From an uncultured Prevotella sp. (GTDB taxonomy: Bacteria > Bacteroidota > Bacteroidia > Bacteroidales > Bacteroidaceae): a stretch of 64,000 nt of DNA. Under the pieces are notes generated by a model. That model was not told the DNA's origin. It searched no databases and saw only the letters and a list, made by a program, of their open reading frames with translations. The first letter of the stretch is position 1. Every line of letters begins with the position of its first letter. The stretch is from positions 1 to 64,000 of the forward strand of contig URQS01000006.1 in the NCBI GenBank assembly GCA_900550035.1. The letters run 5' to 3'. Shown piece after piece: positions 1 to 8,622 of this stretch. The translations under genes and the position numbers were made by a program.

Positions 1-385
1 ATTTTAGCCATTTTGCGGTAGAAGCAGGTTCCTTTACAAACTCGTGTGTTTTTTCACGAGTCATCCGTGCAAAAATAATATTGGGAAGCAAAGGCTCTTG
101 CACGAGCCTCCGTTTCCCATTTATCTCTTTGACAACATAATGCATTGGCAAATATGTCTCAACATTTGCAGTTTGAAAGACCCCAAGGGCTTTCTCTGTT
201 CTTCCATAAGTTGCACGCAATACGAACCATTGCTTCTTTTCTTTATGGACACAATCCGAGGACACCCCTGTATTGGAGTTCTCTGTCTGATGACTTTGAA
301 CTTCGGGGGAGGTGCAGAAAGTAAGTCCTGCACAGGAGGAATTTTTACCGCCTCGTCGGATGTCTGCATTAGGCAATGCGTCCAT
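1..385 (-). CDS. UpxY/NusG-like transcription antiterminator, N-terminal part (cut by left edge)
   Basis: Translating the minus strand from the ATG at 385 gives a frame that stays open for 128 codons and leaves the window at base 1; an in-frame TAA lies just upstream at 392-394. Residues 52-67 (QWFVLRATYGRTEKAL), 76-85 (ETYLPMHYVV) and 98-107 (PLLPNIIFAR) match the N-terminal NGN domain of NusG-family proteins, in the form seen in Bacteroidales UpxY antiterminators. Those proteins are usually the first gene of capsular or exopolysaccharide operons and let RNA polymerase read through them. The first 50 residues look unconserved, so a later start such as the GTG near 265 is possible. The KOW domain, if present, lies outside the window. 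A different-frame ORF covering 121-414 is not the gene. Confidence 0.8.
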   Translation of the reverse strand, partial: MDALPNADIRRGGKNSSCAGLTFCTSPEVQSHQTENSNTGVSSDCVHKEKKQWFVLRATYGRTEKALGVFQTANVETYLPMHYVVKEINGKRRLVQEPLLPNIIFARMTREKTHEFVKEPASTAKWLK

Positions 386-440
386 ATAGTTTTATGTTCT
401 ATTCTGTAGAACAAGCAAATTCAAGATTATTAATCTACCA

Positions 441-1358
441 CTATTGCTTCACCGTACGGAACCTCTTCACAATACCTATCATGAGCGAATGGGTGTAGAT
501 GTGGGTCTTGAGATTGTTCACGTGCGACTGCTCAATGGTTCCCAGGTAGCCGATGCGCCATGTAGTGCGGGCCAGACGGAAGTCGAGGGTGAGCATCTGG
601 CGCAACGACGGGGTTGAGCCGATGGTCGTTGGCACGCAGTTATGGTCGTAGTTGCCACGGTTGAATATCTCGTAATACGACTGTCCGTAGTTGGGCGAAA
701 ACATCAGTCCGAACAACGGTGCCGAGGCTTCGTAGTGCAACACCACCGGATAACGTGCTGCGTCGCTCGGTCGGAAGGCAATGCCACGCTTGCTGCTTGG
801 GCGTCCTATGGGATAGTCGAAGCCTACGGTAGGCTCTATGTGCAGCGACAGGCGCGCATTGGCAGGGTTGTTTCCGTTGCGAGTGTTGTATATCATACCG
901 ATGTTGGCGGCTGCCGTTCCACCGGCAATGAGTTGCAACGGATGGCTCCACAGGCTTACGTTCCACTTGCGCAGAAGCGAGTAGCGAAACGTATAGCCTC
1001 CCGCCATCTCACCGCCATTGCCTGAGCGGTTGTCTGCATAGGCTACGTTGCCCTCGTGCTGGAACTGATTGATCCACACGGTGGAGTCCTTCTCGCGACG
1101 AGTGTGCGAGAGGAAGCGTATGTCAACGCCACGATACTTCTCGGGCGAGAGATAGGTGTCGAGCATATTGGTTGCTCCCACGCCTATCATCATGGCATTG
1201 GTCTTGAGTGTTGGACGCTCTCTGCGCACTGCTTGAGCCTCATCCTGAGCTGAACAGCACTCCGTTTTAGCCGAACAGCACTCGGTTTGGGCAGAAGCCG
1301 AAAGAGCACCATTGCCAATCAGCGCGATGCCTATGAGTATATACTTAAAGATCTGCAT
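441..1358 (-). CDS. Secreted DUF3316-like outer-membrane protein
   Basis: Predicted protein of 305 residues with a signal peptide (residues 1-23, ending SASAQ). The rest is rich in alternating polar and aromatic residues and ends in a basic-aromatic strand, as in Bacteroidetes outer-membrane beta-barrels. It resembles proteins annotated as DUF3316; that name is from memory and the function is unknown. Directly after the signal peptide is a seven-residue duplication (TECCSAK, TECCSAQ) with two CC pairs, which is unusual in an exported protein. The start overlaps the last 14 bases of the topoisomerase gene, so translation is probably coupled and the two share a transcript. Confidence 0.7.
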   Translation of the reverse strand: MQIFKYILIGIALIGNGALSASAQTECCSAKTECCSAQDEAQAVRRERPTLKTNAMMIGVGATNMLDTYLSPEKYRGVDIRFLSHTRREKDSTVWINQFQHEGNVAYADNRSGNGGEMAGGYTFRYSLLRKWNVSLWSHPLQLIAGGTAAANIGMIYNTRNGNNPANARLSLHIEPTVGFDYPIGRPSSKRGIAFRPSDAARYPVVLHYEASAPLFGLMFSPNYGQSYYEIFNRGNYDHNCVPTTIGSTPSLRQMLTLDFRLARTTWRIGYLGTIEQSHVNNLKTHIYTHSLMIGIVKRFRTVKQ

Positions 1359-4197
1359 TCTCAGTAAATATGTTGAGTTGTCCGGTCATTTCGTCTATCA
1401 CCTGCTGCTGGCTCTTGCCAGCATCGGGGTCGAGGTTTTCGGGTTCTTCATCGGCAGCGTCGTCAGCCTCTTCGGTCTCCGGTTCGGGGAATCGTGTAGG
1501 CTCCAGTTCCTTCACCGCAGCCACATCGAGCGTAGTCACACGTTTGCCCTTCGCCTTGAATCCCTTGACAGCGATAAACTCTTCGGCATCGATTTCGAGT
1601 GGCGGACGTTGCATGGTCGAGCCGTCAGGAGCCGTCGTCGGAGCATAGTCAATCTCGAAACGCGGATAAGCGGTATCGGTAAGCAGCACAAGTCGGCTAT
1701 CGGGATTCTCACCAAGATAGTTTTGCTGACGCTTGGTTGCCTCCATACGGAATCGCTTCAAGTACAGATTGTTGTCGTTGTCGGCATCGTACAGCACGGC
1801 TGTCCACACCTTGTCGGGATTCCACTTCTCGATTATCTTGATGTTCGACTCGTAATGGTTGTTGGCGTCGAATGTAGAAATATAGAAGTTGCAATCGTCG
1901 AGCACTACGAGTATTGAGTCGTCGTCGTAGAACTCACCGAGCAGTCGGCCGTGCTCGTCGTAGTTGAGTCGGTTGACATCGGGGTCGTACCACACCTTGC
2001 GACCGCCCAGGGTAGAGTGTCCATGACTCTTCAAACCGATGCGGTGGATGGGGTTGCGCGTCACGAGGTTGCCCTTCGATGTGCGTCCCTTGATGCCAAT
2101 TTCCGAGAAGTCCTTGTCGATGAATATTCTCTTCAGCTTCGGGTTGGCTTCGAGCGTAACCTTGATTGTCTCCGCCTCGCCATTCGGATTGGCTGTAAAG
2201 TAGAGGACACGCGAGCCCGGAGTGCCCTGCGTGAGGTCGTAGTCCTTGCCCACTGTCATTGTAGGAACGAAGAAACGCTTGATGTAAGCTGGTCCGTTCT
2301 TGCCGTCGCGGTATACTACATTATATATAGTACGCTTGTCGTTGCGCTTGAAAACTTGTACATGCAGTATGTTCTTGCCCACAAATATCTTGTCGGCAGC
2401 ACGCACCATCTTGTACTTTCCGTCCTTGAAGAACACTATTATGTCGTCGATATCGGAGCAGTTGCACACAAACTCGTCCTTCTTCAGTCCGGTTCCGATG
2501 AATCCTTCCTGTCGGTTGATGTAGAGTTTCTGATTAGCCTCTACCACCTTCGAAGCCTCAATGGTGTCGAAGCTGCGTATCTCGGTGCGGCGCGGATGGT
2601 CCTTGCCATATTTGTCGCGGATATATTCAAACCAGTGTATGGTTACCTCGGTCATGTGGGCGAGGTCGTACTCGATGTCAGCCAGCTCAGCCTTGATGCG
2701 TGCAATGAGTTCGTCGGCTTTGTCCTTGTTGTACTTCAGTATGCGCTGCATCTTGATTTCGAGCAGTCGCAGAATGTCGTCGCGTGTGATTTCGCGGTGG
2801 AACGTGTATTCCACCATCTCCTGCTCCACAATGCCTTCAGCCGAAGTCTTGCTGGCAGGCACACGGAATATCTGATTTTTGAAGGGTTCGAGTTTCGAGT
2901 CGATGAACGCTACAACCTCGTCTTGCGACTTCGCCTGCTCGAATTTCTTCTCCTTGTATATGCGCTCCTCAATGAAAATGCGCTCCAACGACGAGAAGAA
3001 CAGCTGCTCCTCAAGTTCCGCCTTGCGTATGAGGAGTTCCTTGCGCAGCAGACCCATTGTGGTGTCGGTGCTATGGCGCAGCACGTCGCTGACGGTAAGG
3101 AAGCACGGCTTGTTGTCCTCGATTACACAACAGTTGGGCGAGATGTTTATCTCGCAGTCGGAGAATGCGTACAGCGCGTCGATAGTCTTGTCGCTCGACA
3201 CGCCAGGAGCAAGATGCACCTGTATCTCAACTTCGGCTGCCGTGTTGTCGTCTACCTTCTTTGCCTTGATCTTTCCCTTGTCAATAGCCTTGAGTATCGA
3301 GTCGATGAGCGTTGTGGTAGTCTTCGAGTAGGGTATCTCGCGTATGACGATGGTCTTCTGGTCGAGCTTCTCTATCTTGGCGCGCACCTTTATCATGCCT
3401 CCACGCTGACCGTCGTTGTACTTAGCCACGTCAACCGATCCGCCTGTAGGGAAGTCGGGATACAATTGAAACTCCTCGCCACGCAAGTAGTGAATGGCTG
3501 CATCGCATATCTCTACGAGGTTGTGGGGCATTATCTTCGAACTCAGTCCTACGGCAATGCCCTCAGCTCCCTGTGCCAAAAGCAGCGGAAACTTGGCTGG
3601 CAGCGTTATCGGTTCCTTATTGCGTCCGTCGTACGAGAGCTGCCATTCGGTGGTCTTCGGATTGAACACCACGTCGAGAGCAAACTTCGAGAGGCGTGCC
3701 TCGATGTATCGTGGAGCCGCAGCACGGTCGCCGGTGAGTATGTTTCCCCAGTTACCCTGGCAGTCTACGAGCAGATCCTTTTGTCCCATCTGCACCAGAG
3801 CGTCGCCTATCGAGGCGTCGCCATGCGGATGGAACTGCATGGTATGGCCCACAATGTTTGCCACCTTGTTGAATCGGCCGTCGTCCATACGCTTCATCGA
3901 GTGGAGTATGCGTCGCTGCACGGGTTTCAGTCCATCCTCAATATGAGGCACGGCACGCTCAAGTATGACGTACGAGGCATAGTCGAGAAACCAGTTCTGA
4001 TACATGCCGCTCAGATGATGAACAGCCGATGCGTCAAAACGGTTCACCGGCTTGTAATCGGAATGTTTGGTTGGAGCCGATGTCTCTGCCGCAGCATCGT
4101 CGTCGACAGCCTCAGTGTCTGCACTTTTTGTGGTGTCGTCGTTCGATTCTACGTTGTCCATCTTCATTTCTTCATTATCTCTTATCTCGTCGTCCAT
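1345..4197 (-). CDS. parC: DNA topoisomerase IV subunit A (GyrA/ParC family)
   Basis: Type IIA topoisomerase A subunit of 950 residues: it cuts and rejoins DNA to unlink daughter chromosomes, working with a B subunit not seen here. After an acidic leader of about 50 residues come the breakage-reunion signatures YASYVILERAVPHIEDGLKPVQRR and HPHGDASIGDALVQM, and the catalytic tyrosine at residue 164 (APRYIEARL). The C-terminal half holds beta-pinwheel blades (such as IKGRTSKGNLV) and ends in a long acidic tail. No GyrA-box is evident, which favours topoisomerase IV over gyrase. The start ATG at 4197 follows a good promoter at 4252-4282. The serine at 129 sits in the region where quinolone-resistance changes occur in this family. 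Confidence 0.92.
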   Translation of the reverse strand: MDDEIRDNEEMKMDNVESNDDTTKSADTEAVDDDAAAETSAPTKHSDYKPVNRFDASAVHHLSGMYQNWFLDYASYVILERAVPHIEDGLKPVQRRILHSMKRMDDGRFNKVANIVGHTMQFHPHGDASIGDALVQMGQKDLLVDCQGNWGNILTGDRAAAPRYIEARLSKFALDVVFNPKTTEWQLSYDGRNKEPITLPAKFPLLLAQGAEGIAVGLSSKIMPHNLVEICDAAIHYLRGEEFQLYPDFPTGGSVDVAKYNDGQRGGMIKVRAKIEKLDQKTIVIREIPYSKTTTTLIDSILKAIDKGKIKAKKVDDNTAAEVEIQVHLAPGVSSDKTIDALYAFSDCEINISPNCCVIEDNKPCFLTVSDVLRHSTDTTMGLLRKELLIRKAELEEQLFFSSLERIFIEERIYKEKKFEQAKSQDEVVAFIDSKLEPFKNQIFRVPASKTSAEGIVEQEMVEYTFHREITRDDILRLLEIKMQRILKYNKDKADELIARIKAELADIEYDLAHMTEVTIHWFEYIRDKYGKDHPRRTEIRSFDTIEASKVVEANQKLYINRQEGFIGTGLKKDEFVCNCSDIDDIIVFFKDGKYKMVRAADKIFVGKNILHVQVFKRNDKRTIYNVVYRDGKNGPAYIKRFFVPTMTVGKDYDLTQGTPGSRVLYFTANPNGEAETIKVTLEANPKLKRIFIDKDFSEIGIKGRTSKGNLVTRNPIHRIGLKSHGHSTLGGRKVWYDPDVNRLNYDEHGRLLGEFYDDDSILVVLDDCNFYISTFDANNHYESNIKIIEKWNPDKVWTAVLYDADNDNNLYLKRFRMEATKRQQNYLGENPDSRLVLLTDTAYPRFEIDYAPTTAPDGSTMQRPPLEIDAEEFIAVKGFKAKGKRVTTLDVAAVKELEPTRFPEPETEEADDAADEEPENLDPDAGKSQQQVIDEMTGQLNIFTENADL

Positions 4198-4251
4198 ATA
4201 TTGCCGTGTGGGTTTATAATTTTTAAGTTGGGAATAAATTCAGTTGACTCG

Positions 4252-4282
4252 CAAAAGTACGAAAAAAAAGTGGAAAATCAAA
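4252..4282 (-). promoter_or_regulatory. Promoter of parC
   Basis: On the minus strand a -7 box TACTTTTG (4259-4252) lies 19 bases from a -33 box TTTG (4282-4279), the Bacteroidetes arrangement. Transcription should start near 4245, about 50 bases before the parC ATG. It points away from the ATPase promoter at 4336-4364, so this is a divergent promoter region. Confidence 0.65.
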
Positions 4283-4335
4283 ATATAATGTGTACGTAAC
4301 TACTGACGTAGCATTTTTTTCACATTCTCATATAC

Positions 4336-4364
4336 CTTGTTTTGGCATATAATTTATAACTTTG
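4336..4364 (+). promoter_or_regulatory. Promoter of the P-type ATPase gene
   Basis: A perfect TAnnTTTG box (TAACTTTG, 4357-4364) has a weak -33 match (CTTG, 4336-4339) 17 bases upstream. The box covers the TTG at 4362 that would give the longest reading frame. That TTG therefore cannot be the start, which supports the ATG at 4398. Confidence 0.6.
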
Positions 4365-4397
4365 CACATTGTGAACGTTAACAACATCAACAAGAAT

Positions 4398-7121
4398 ATG
4401 GAATCCAAACATCACTACACTGGTCTCACCGCGGCGCAAGTGGCAGAAAGCCGAGCTAAGTATGGCGAGAACGTGCTCACTCCGCCCGCTAAGGAACCGC
4501 TGTGGCGGCAGTTTCTCGACAAGTTCCGCGACCCGCTCATCATCATACTGCTCATTGCCGGCGTGCTCTCGATTCTTATCTCGTGCTACGAGTACTTCTG
4601 TATGGACGACGGTATGACGGTCTTCTTCGAGCCTGTAGGCATATTCGTTGCAATTATGCTGGCCACGGGCCTTGCGTTCTACTTCGAATATCAGGCCGAC
4701 AAGGAGTTTGCCATACTCAATAAGGTCAACGACGACGAACCGGTGGAGGTGATACGCGACGCTAACACTACACAGATACCGCGACGCGATGTTGTTGTGG
4801 GCGACATAGTGCTGATAAACACTGGCGAGGAGATTCCTGCCGACGGCGAACTGATTGAAGCCACACTGCTGCATGTCGACGAATCAACGCTGACAGGCGA
4901 GCCTATATGTACCAAGACTACCATAGAGAGCGAGTTTGATGCCGACGCCACATTCCCATCAAACCACGTAATGAAAGGCACCAAGGTGATGGAGGGACAC
5001 GGCATAATGCGCGTGCTTGCCATTGGCGACCATACCGAGCAGGGCAAAGTGTTTGATGCCGTACAGATAGACAACTCCGTGAAGACACCGCTCGACGAAC
5101 AACTCGACGGGCTGGGCCGACTCGTGGCTAAACTGAGCTACTGCGTAGGCGCTGGCATCATCATTGGCCGTATTCTGATGTATTTTCTTTCACCCTCTTA
5201 CGAGCAGTTCGAATGGCTGCCGTTCATCGCCTATATGCTCAAGACGCTCATGATAGCCGTCACACTGGTTGTGGTTTCGGTGCCCGAGGGTCTGCCTATG
5301 GCGGTGACACTGAGCCTGGCGTACAGTATGCGACGCATGCTCAAAACCAACAACCTCGTACGCAAAATGCACGCTTGCGAGACGATGGGTGCCACAACAG
5401 TGATATGCACCGACAAGACGGGCACACTGACGCAGAACCAGATGCGTGTGGACAGCCTGCAGCTGTACGGACTCGACGAGCACAGCTCGGCTGTGAGCGA
5501 GGCTATGGCGCTCAACTCTACAGCACAACTCGACTTCACCGACCCCAACCACCCTACCGTACTCGGCAATCCAACAGAGGGCGCACTGCTGCTATGGCTC
5601 AACCAGCACGGTGTGGACTACCGTGAGCTGCGCGACTGTTCAAACATTGTCGACCAACTGCCGTTCAGCACCGAGCGCAAGTATATGGCAACTGTGGTAG
5701 ACTCGGCGCTGATGCCAGGCCGACGTATTCTGTACGTCAAGGGCGCGCCCGAAATCGTGTTCGGCATGTGCCGCACTATGGGCGAAGGCGCTACACGCGA
5801 ACGTGTGGAGAAACAGCTGCTCGACTATCAGAACCACGCCATGCGCACACTGGGCTTTGCATTCCAGATACTCGAAGACGGCGACACCGCCATCAGCAAC
5901 GGACACGTCACTGCCAACCGACTGCACTTCATAGGCATCACAGCTATTGCCGACCCCGTGCGCAGCGATGTGCCGGCTGCCATCAAGGAGTGCATAGATG
6001 CCGGTATTAGCATCAAAATTGTTACGGGCGACACACCTGGTACGGCTCGCGAGATAGGCAGACAGGTGGGATTGTGGACCGACAAGGATACAGACCACAA
6101 CATCATAACCGGACCTGAGTTTGCCGCACTGAGCGACAACCAGCTGCTCGACCGCGTGCTCGACCTCAAGATTATAGCACGCGCACGACCTATGGACAAG
6201 AAGCGACTGGTAGAAGCTCTGCAAAAGCTAAATCAAGTGGTAGCCGTGACGGGCGACGGAACCAACGACGCCCCTGCCCTACGGGCTGCACAAGTGGGAC
6301 TGTCGATGGGCGACGGAACATCGGTGGCTAAGGAGGCATCCGACATCACCATCATCAACAACTCGTTCTCGTCAATAGGCAAGGCTGTGATGTGGGGACG
6401 CTCGCTGTATCAGAACATACAGCGATTCCTGCTGTTCCAGCTCACCGTCAACGTAACGGCGTGCCTCATAGTGCTCATCGGAGCCTTCATGGGTACCGAG
6501 TCGCCACTCACCGTGACGCAGATGCTATGGATAAATCTGATTATGGACACTTTCGCAGCCATGGCGCTGGCATCGCTGCCACCATCGGAGAGCGTAATGC
6601 ACGACCGTCCACGCAACCGCCACGCATTCATACTCACACGACCCATGTACGGCGAAATATTGGGCGTAGGCGGACTATTCTTCGTGTTGCTGTTCTTCTT
6701 CCTGCTGGTGTTCAAACATGCCGACATAAGCAGCCTCAGCGATATGCTTACGCTCAACTATCTGCAGATATTCGCAGGATTGGGCACTCTGGCATTCTGG
6801 ACCGAGGGACACCTCACAGCCTACGAACTGACACTGCTGTTCACCATATTCGTCATGACCCACTTCTTCTACCTGTTCAACGCACGCGCCTTCGAAACCG
6901 GACGCTCAGCGCTGCACTTTGGCGGATGCAAGGGATTGCTGACAATCGTGGCGATAATTTTCGTAGGACAGGTGCTGATGGTGGAGACTCCGATACTGCA
7001 GAACTTCTTCAACGTGGTGAGCCTGTCGCTGCAGGACTGGATAGCGATAATCATAGGTTCGAGCCTCGTGCTGTGGGTGCGCGAGGCTTGGCACCTTGCA
7101 ACTGCAAGACAACTCAAATGA
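4398..7121 (+). CDS. Calcium-transporting P-type ATPase (type II)
   Basis: Cation pump of 907 residues that couples ATP hydrolysis to export of Ca2+ (possibly Mn2+) across the inner membrane. It carries an N-terminal cation-ATPase domain, the phosphorylation loop TDKTGTLTQ with the phosphorylated Asp at about residue 339, the ATP-binding KGAPE, the hinge GDGTNDAPAL and about ten membrane helices. PEGLP in helix M4 (VVVSVPEGLPMAV) is typical of SERCA/PMCA-like pumps. Start chosen at ATG 4398 because the longer TTG frame begins inside the promoter. It stands alone with its own promoter; the small secreted gene 24 bases downstream may be co-transcribed. Confidence 0.92.
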   Translation: MESKHHYTGLTAAQVAESRAKYGENVLTPPAKEPLWRQFLDKFRDPLIIILLIAGVLSILISCYEYFCMDDGMTVFFEPVGIFVAIMLATGLAFYFEYQADKEFAILNKVNDDEPVEVIRDANTTQIPRRDVVVGDIVLINTGEEIPADGELIEATLLHVDESTLTGEPICTKTTIESEFDADATFPSNHVMKGTKVMEGHGIMRVLAIGDHTEQGKVFDAVQIDNSVKTPLDEQLDGLGRLVAKLSYCVGAGIIIGRILMYFLSPSYEQFEWLPFIAYMLKTLMIAVTLVVVSVPEGLPMAVTLSLAYSMRRMLKTNNLVRKMHACETMGATTVICTDKTGTLTQNQMRVDSLQLYGLDEHSSAVSEAMALNSTAQLDFTDPNHPTVLGNPTEGALLLWLNQHGVDYRELRDCSNIVDQLPFSTERKYMATVVDSALMPGRRILYVKGAPEIVFGMCRTMGEGATRERVEKQLLDYQNHAMRTLGFAFQILEDGDTAISNGHVTANRLHFIGITAIADPVRSDVPAAIKECIDAGISIKIVTGDTPGTAREIGRQVGLWTDKDTDHNIITGPEFAALSDNQLLDRVLDLKIIARARPMDKKRLVEALQKLNQVVAVTGDGTNDAPALRAAQVGLSMGDGTSVAKEASDITIINNSFSSIGKAVMWGRSLYQNIQRFLLFQLTVNVTACLIVLIGAFMGTESPLTVTQMLWINLIMDTFAAMALASLPPSESVMHDRPRNRHAFILTRPMYGEILGVGGLFFVLLFFFLLVFKHADISSLSDMLTLNYLQIFAGLGTLAFWTEGHLTAYELTLLFTIFVMTHFFYLFNARAFETGRSALHFGGCKGLLTIVAIIFVGQVLMVETPILQNFFNVVSLSLQDWIAIIIGSSLVLWVREAWHLATARQLK

Positions 7122-7145
7122 ATCTTTAATATTATATTTTAAATT

Positions 7146-7811
7146 ATGACAAAACATTTACGCACAATGACCGTAGCAATGCTGTTGACAGCATGCTCTA
7201 TCGTAAGCAATGCCACAGAGGCAAACACGTCCAATCAGGTAACTAACGCTTCAGAACAGAATGTAATCAATGCAGATGACAACAAAACTGAGAAGTGTGT
7301 AGAATTTGTAGCTGGTACGGACAAAGGCTCAACAGGAACTCTTGGAGGTGGTTTTGTTTCAGACGAAATCAGCAAGGACGGTGTAAAGGTACATTGTAGC
7401 CGTGCATCATTCGCCAACAACCCTTATCGTTTCAACGGCAAGAGCGAAACAACCATTTCAACAGAGACTGGCAACATCGTGAAGATAGAAATAGTTGGTG
7501 ACGGACTGACAAAGCTCGTAGAGAATGGCGAGGGCGAATACAACATCACCAACGATCTCATCGTATGGACAGGCTCTGCTAAGAGCGTTTCGTTCAAGAA
7601 CAACAAAACTCTTGCCGACTACGCGTCAGCTACCAACATCCGTGTATACGTAGAATTGCCAGGTACAACTACAGGTATCGGTTCTGTCAACGTCGACAAA
7701 CACAACAACGCCAACAACGCTGTATACAATCTCCAAGGTCAGCGCGTCGACGGCAAGTCGCTGCCTAAGGGCATCTACATCAAGAACGGCAAGAAGTTCA
7801 TGGTGAAGTAA
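7146..7811 (+). CDS. Small secreted protein with a C-terminal sorting-like motif
   Basis: Protein of 221 residues with an export signal (residues 1-23). LLTAC at 14-17 fits a lipobox loosely, so lipoprotein and signal-peptidase-I processing are both possible. The middle (about 55-170) looks like a beta-sandwich repeat seen in Prevotella and Bacteroides surface proteins (TETGNIVKIEI ... LIVWTGSAKSVSF). The end, VYNLQGQRV followed by LPKGIYIKNGKKFMVK, is the C-terminal pattern common on exported Prevotella proteins and resembles a type IX sorting domain; the matching secretion operon lies at 57-63 kb. It follows the ATPase by 24 bases and ends at a strong terminator. Function unknown. Confidence 0.65.
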   Translation: MTKHLRTMTVAMLLTACSIVSNATEANTSNQVTNASEQNVINADDNKTEKCVEFVAGTDKGSTGTLGGGFVSDEISKDGVKVHCSRASFANNPYRFNGKSETTISTETGNIVKIEIVGDGLTKLVENGEGEYNITNDLIVWTGSAKSVSFKNNKTLADYASATNIRVYVELPGTTTGIGSVNVDKHNNANNAVYNLQGQRVDGKSLPKGIYIKNGKKFMVK

Positions 7812-7863
7812 ACAACATAGAACATCAACCTATAATGCTCATGACGAGCATAAATACGAAAAA

Positions 7864-7891
7864 GGCTGTTTCGGTATTGTCCGAAACAGCC
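7864..7891. terminator. Bidirectional intrinsic terminator
   Basis: A perfect 11-bp stem (GGCTGTTTCGG paired with CCGAAACAGCC, 6-base loop) has T-rich sequence on the right (plus) and five T on the minus side (7859-7863 read in reverse). It can end the ATPase/secreted-protein transcript from the left and the minus-strand unit starting near 8500 from the right. Confidence 0.85.
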
Positions 7892-7988
7892 TCTTCTTAT
7901 TTTAAAATTATTATTTTCCCATTTAATTAGCCCGACCTCATTGCGTTTTGACTTGCGCTCCGTCTTGCCTCAGTGGGAGGACAAACGA

Positions 7989-8066
7989 TCATTTACCGTT
8001 GCCTTCTCCCCACATTCCTATTGCAGCACTGGCTGCGAATAGGGTCATCATCATTGTCATCAACAT
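7989..8066 (-). CDS. Candidate 25-residue hydrophobic peptide
   Basis: ATG at 8066 to TGA at 7989 encodes MLMTMMMTLFAASAAIGMW followed by GEGNGK: one hydrophobic segment and a short polar tail. The frame is open upstream to a TTG at 8108, which would add FKGKKV-type basic residues and make it look like a signal anchor of 39 residues. It sits between its own apparent promoter (8508-8539) and a terminator (7864-7891) at the 3' end of an A-rich leader. No homologue is recognised and the start is uncertain; coding is inferred only from the peptide's character and the complete transcription signals. Confidence 0.35.
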   Translation of the reverse strand: MLMTMMMTLFAASAAIGMWGEGNGK

Positions 8067-8500
8067 AACCTTTTTACCTTTAAAACCATTAAACCTATTA
8101 ACTTCCAATACCTTTTATAAATCTACCTATTGACTTCTCTTTACCTATTGTCTTTGTTATCCCTTCTATGCAATCTTCTGCTTTACCTTTGACTCTACCT
8201 ATCTGCTTTGTTATCCTTCTGTGCAATCTTCTGTCTTTACCTTTGCTAATACTCAAGAGTCAGTGTTGTTATCTGAATCAATCACTTTTTTACCTTTCTC
8301 TAGTCATCCTAATCTTTATTACCTTCTTCTTAAAGTCATCCTTTTCTTAATACCTTATCTAATACCTTTTCAAGTCATCCTAATCTTCTACCTTCTCTAT
8401 TGAAGAAATTCCTGATAGTATATTTACCTTAAATCTCTCAAATTTTCAATACCTTCATATAGTGTTGTCTTTCGAGGTTGCCTCACGGTTCCCTTGTTTT
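8067..8500 (-). ncRNA. A-rich leader or non-coding RNA with 14 AGGTA motifs
   Basis: Read on the minus strand, the 434 bases between the predicted start site and the small ORF contain AGGTA 14 times, usually inside AAAGGTAAA, ATAGGTAGA or AAGGTATTA. GGATGACT occurs three times, and a block of about 55 bases is duplicated imperfectly (about 8143-8197 and 8197-8251 on the plus strand). There is almost no C, so little stable structure can form. Plus-strand ORFs here are T-rich shadows. It may be a long 5' leader, a binding platform for an RNA-binding protein, or a decaying repeat. Confidence 0.4.
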
Positions 8501-8507
8501 GACGATG

Positions 8508-8539
8508 CAAAGTTACGATTGTTTACGTACACAACCAAG
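8508..8539 (-). promoter_or_regulatory. Promoter of the 8.0-8.5 kb minus-strand unit
   Basis: TAACTTTG (8515-8508) with CTTG (8539-8536) 20 bases upstream matches the Bacteroidetes promoter. No annotated gene explains it other than the A-rich transcript and small ORF to its left. Confidence 0.55.
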
Positions 8540-8622
8540 AGTTTACACATAAAAAATACATCTGAGAGTAAGATTTTTGATGTATGTCAAAAGAAATGTG
8601 CACGCACACAATAATTTCACAG

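Noticed and set aside
121..414. 97-codon minus-strand ORF at the left edge
   Set aside because: It overlaps the UpxY-like frame out of register; only the other frame shows NusG-family motifs and runs off the edge.
1951..4299. 782-codon open frame on the plus strand opposite parC
   Set aside because: Mirror frame of a clearly real gene; the protein has no domain pattern. It stays open because parC rarely uses TTA, CTA and TCA codons, the complements of stop codons.
4362..4397. TTG start giving the P-type ATPase 12 more residues
   Set aside because: The TTG lies inside the TAACTTTG promoter box, so it would not be on the mRNA; ATG 4398 is better.
8168..8403. Two 60-codon plus-strand ORFs rich in Leu, Ser and Phe
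   Set aside because: They arise from T-rich repeats; promoter and terminator signals in this region point to the minus strand.
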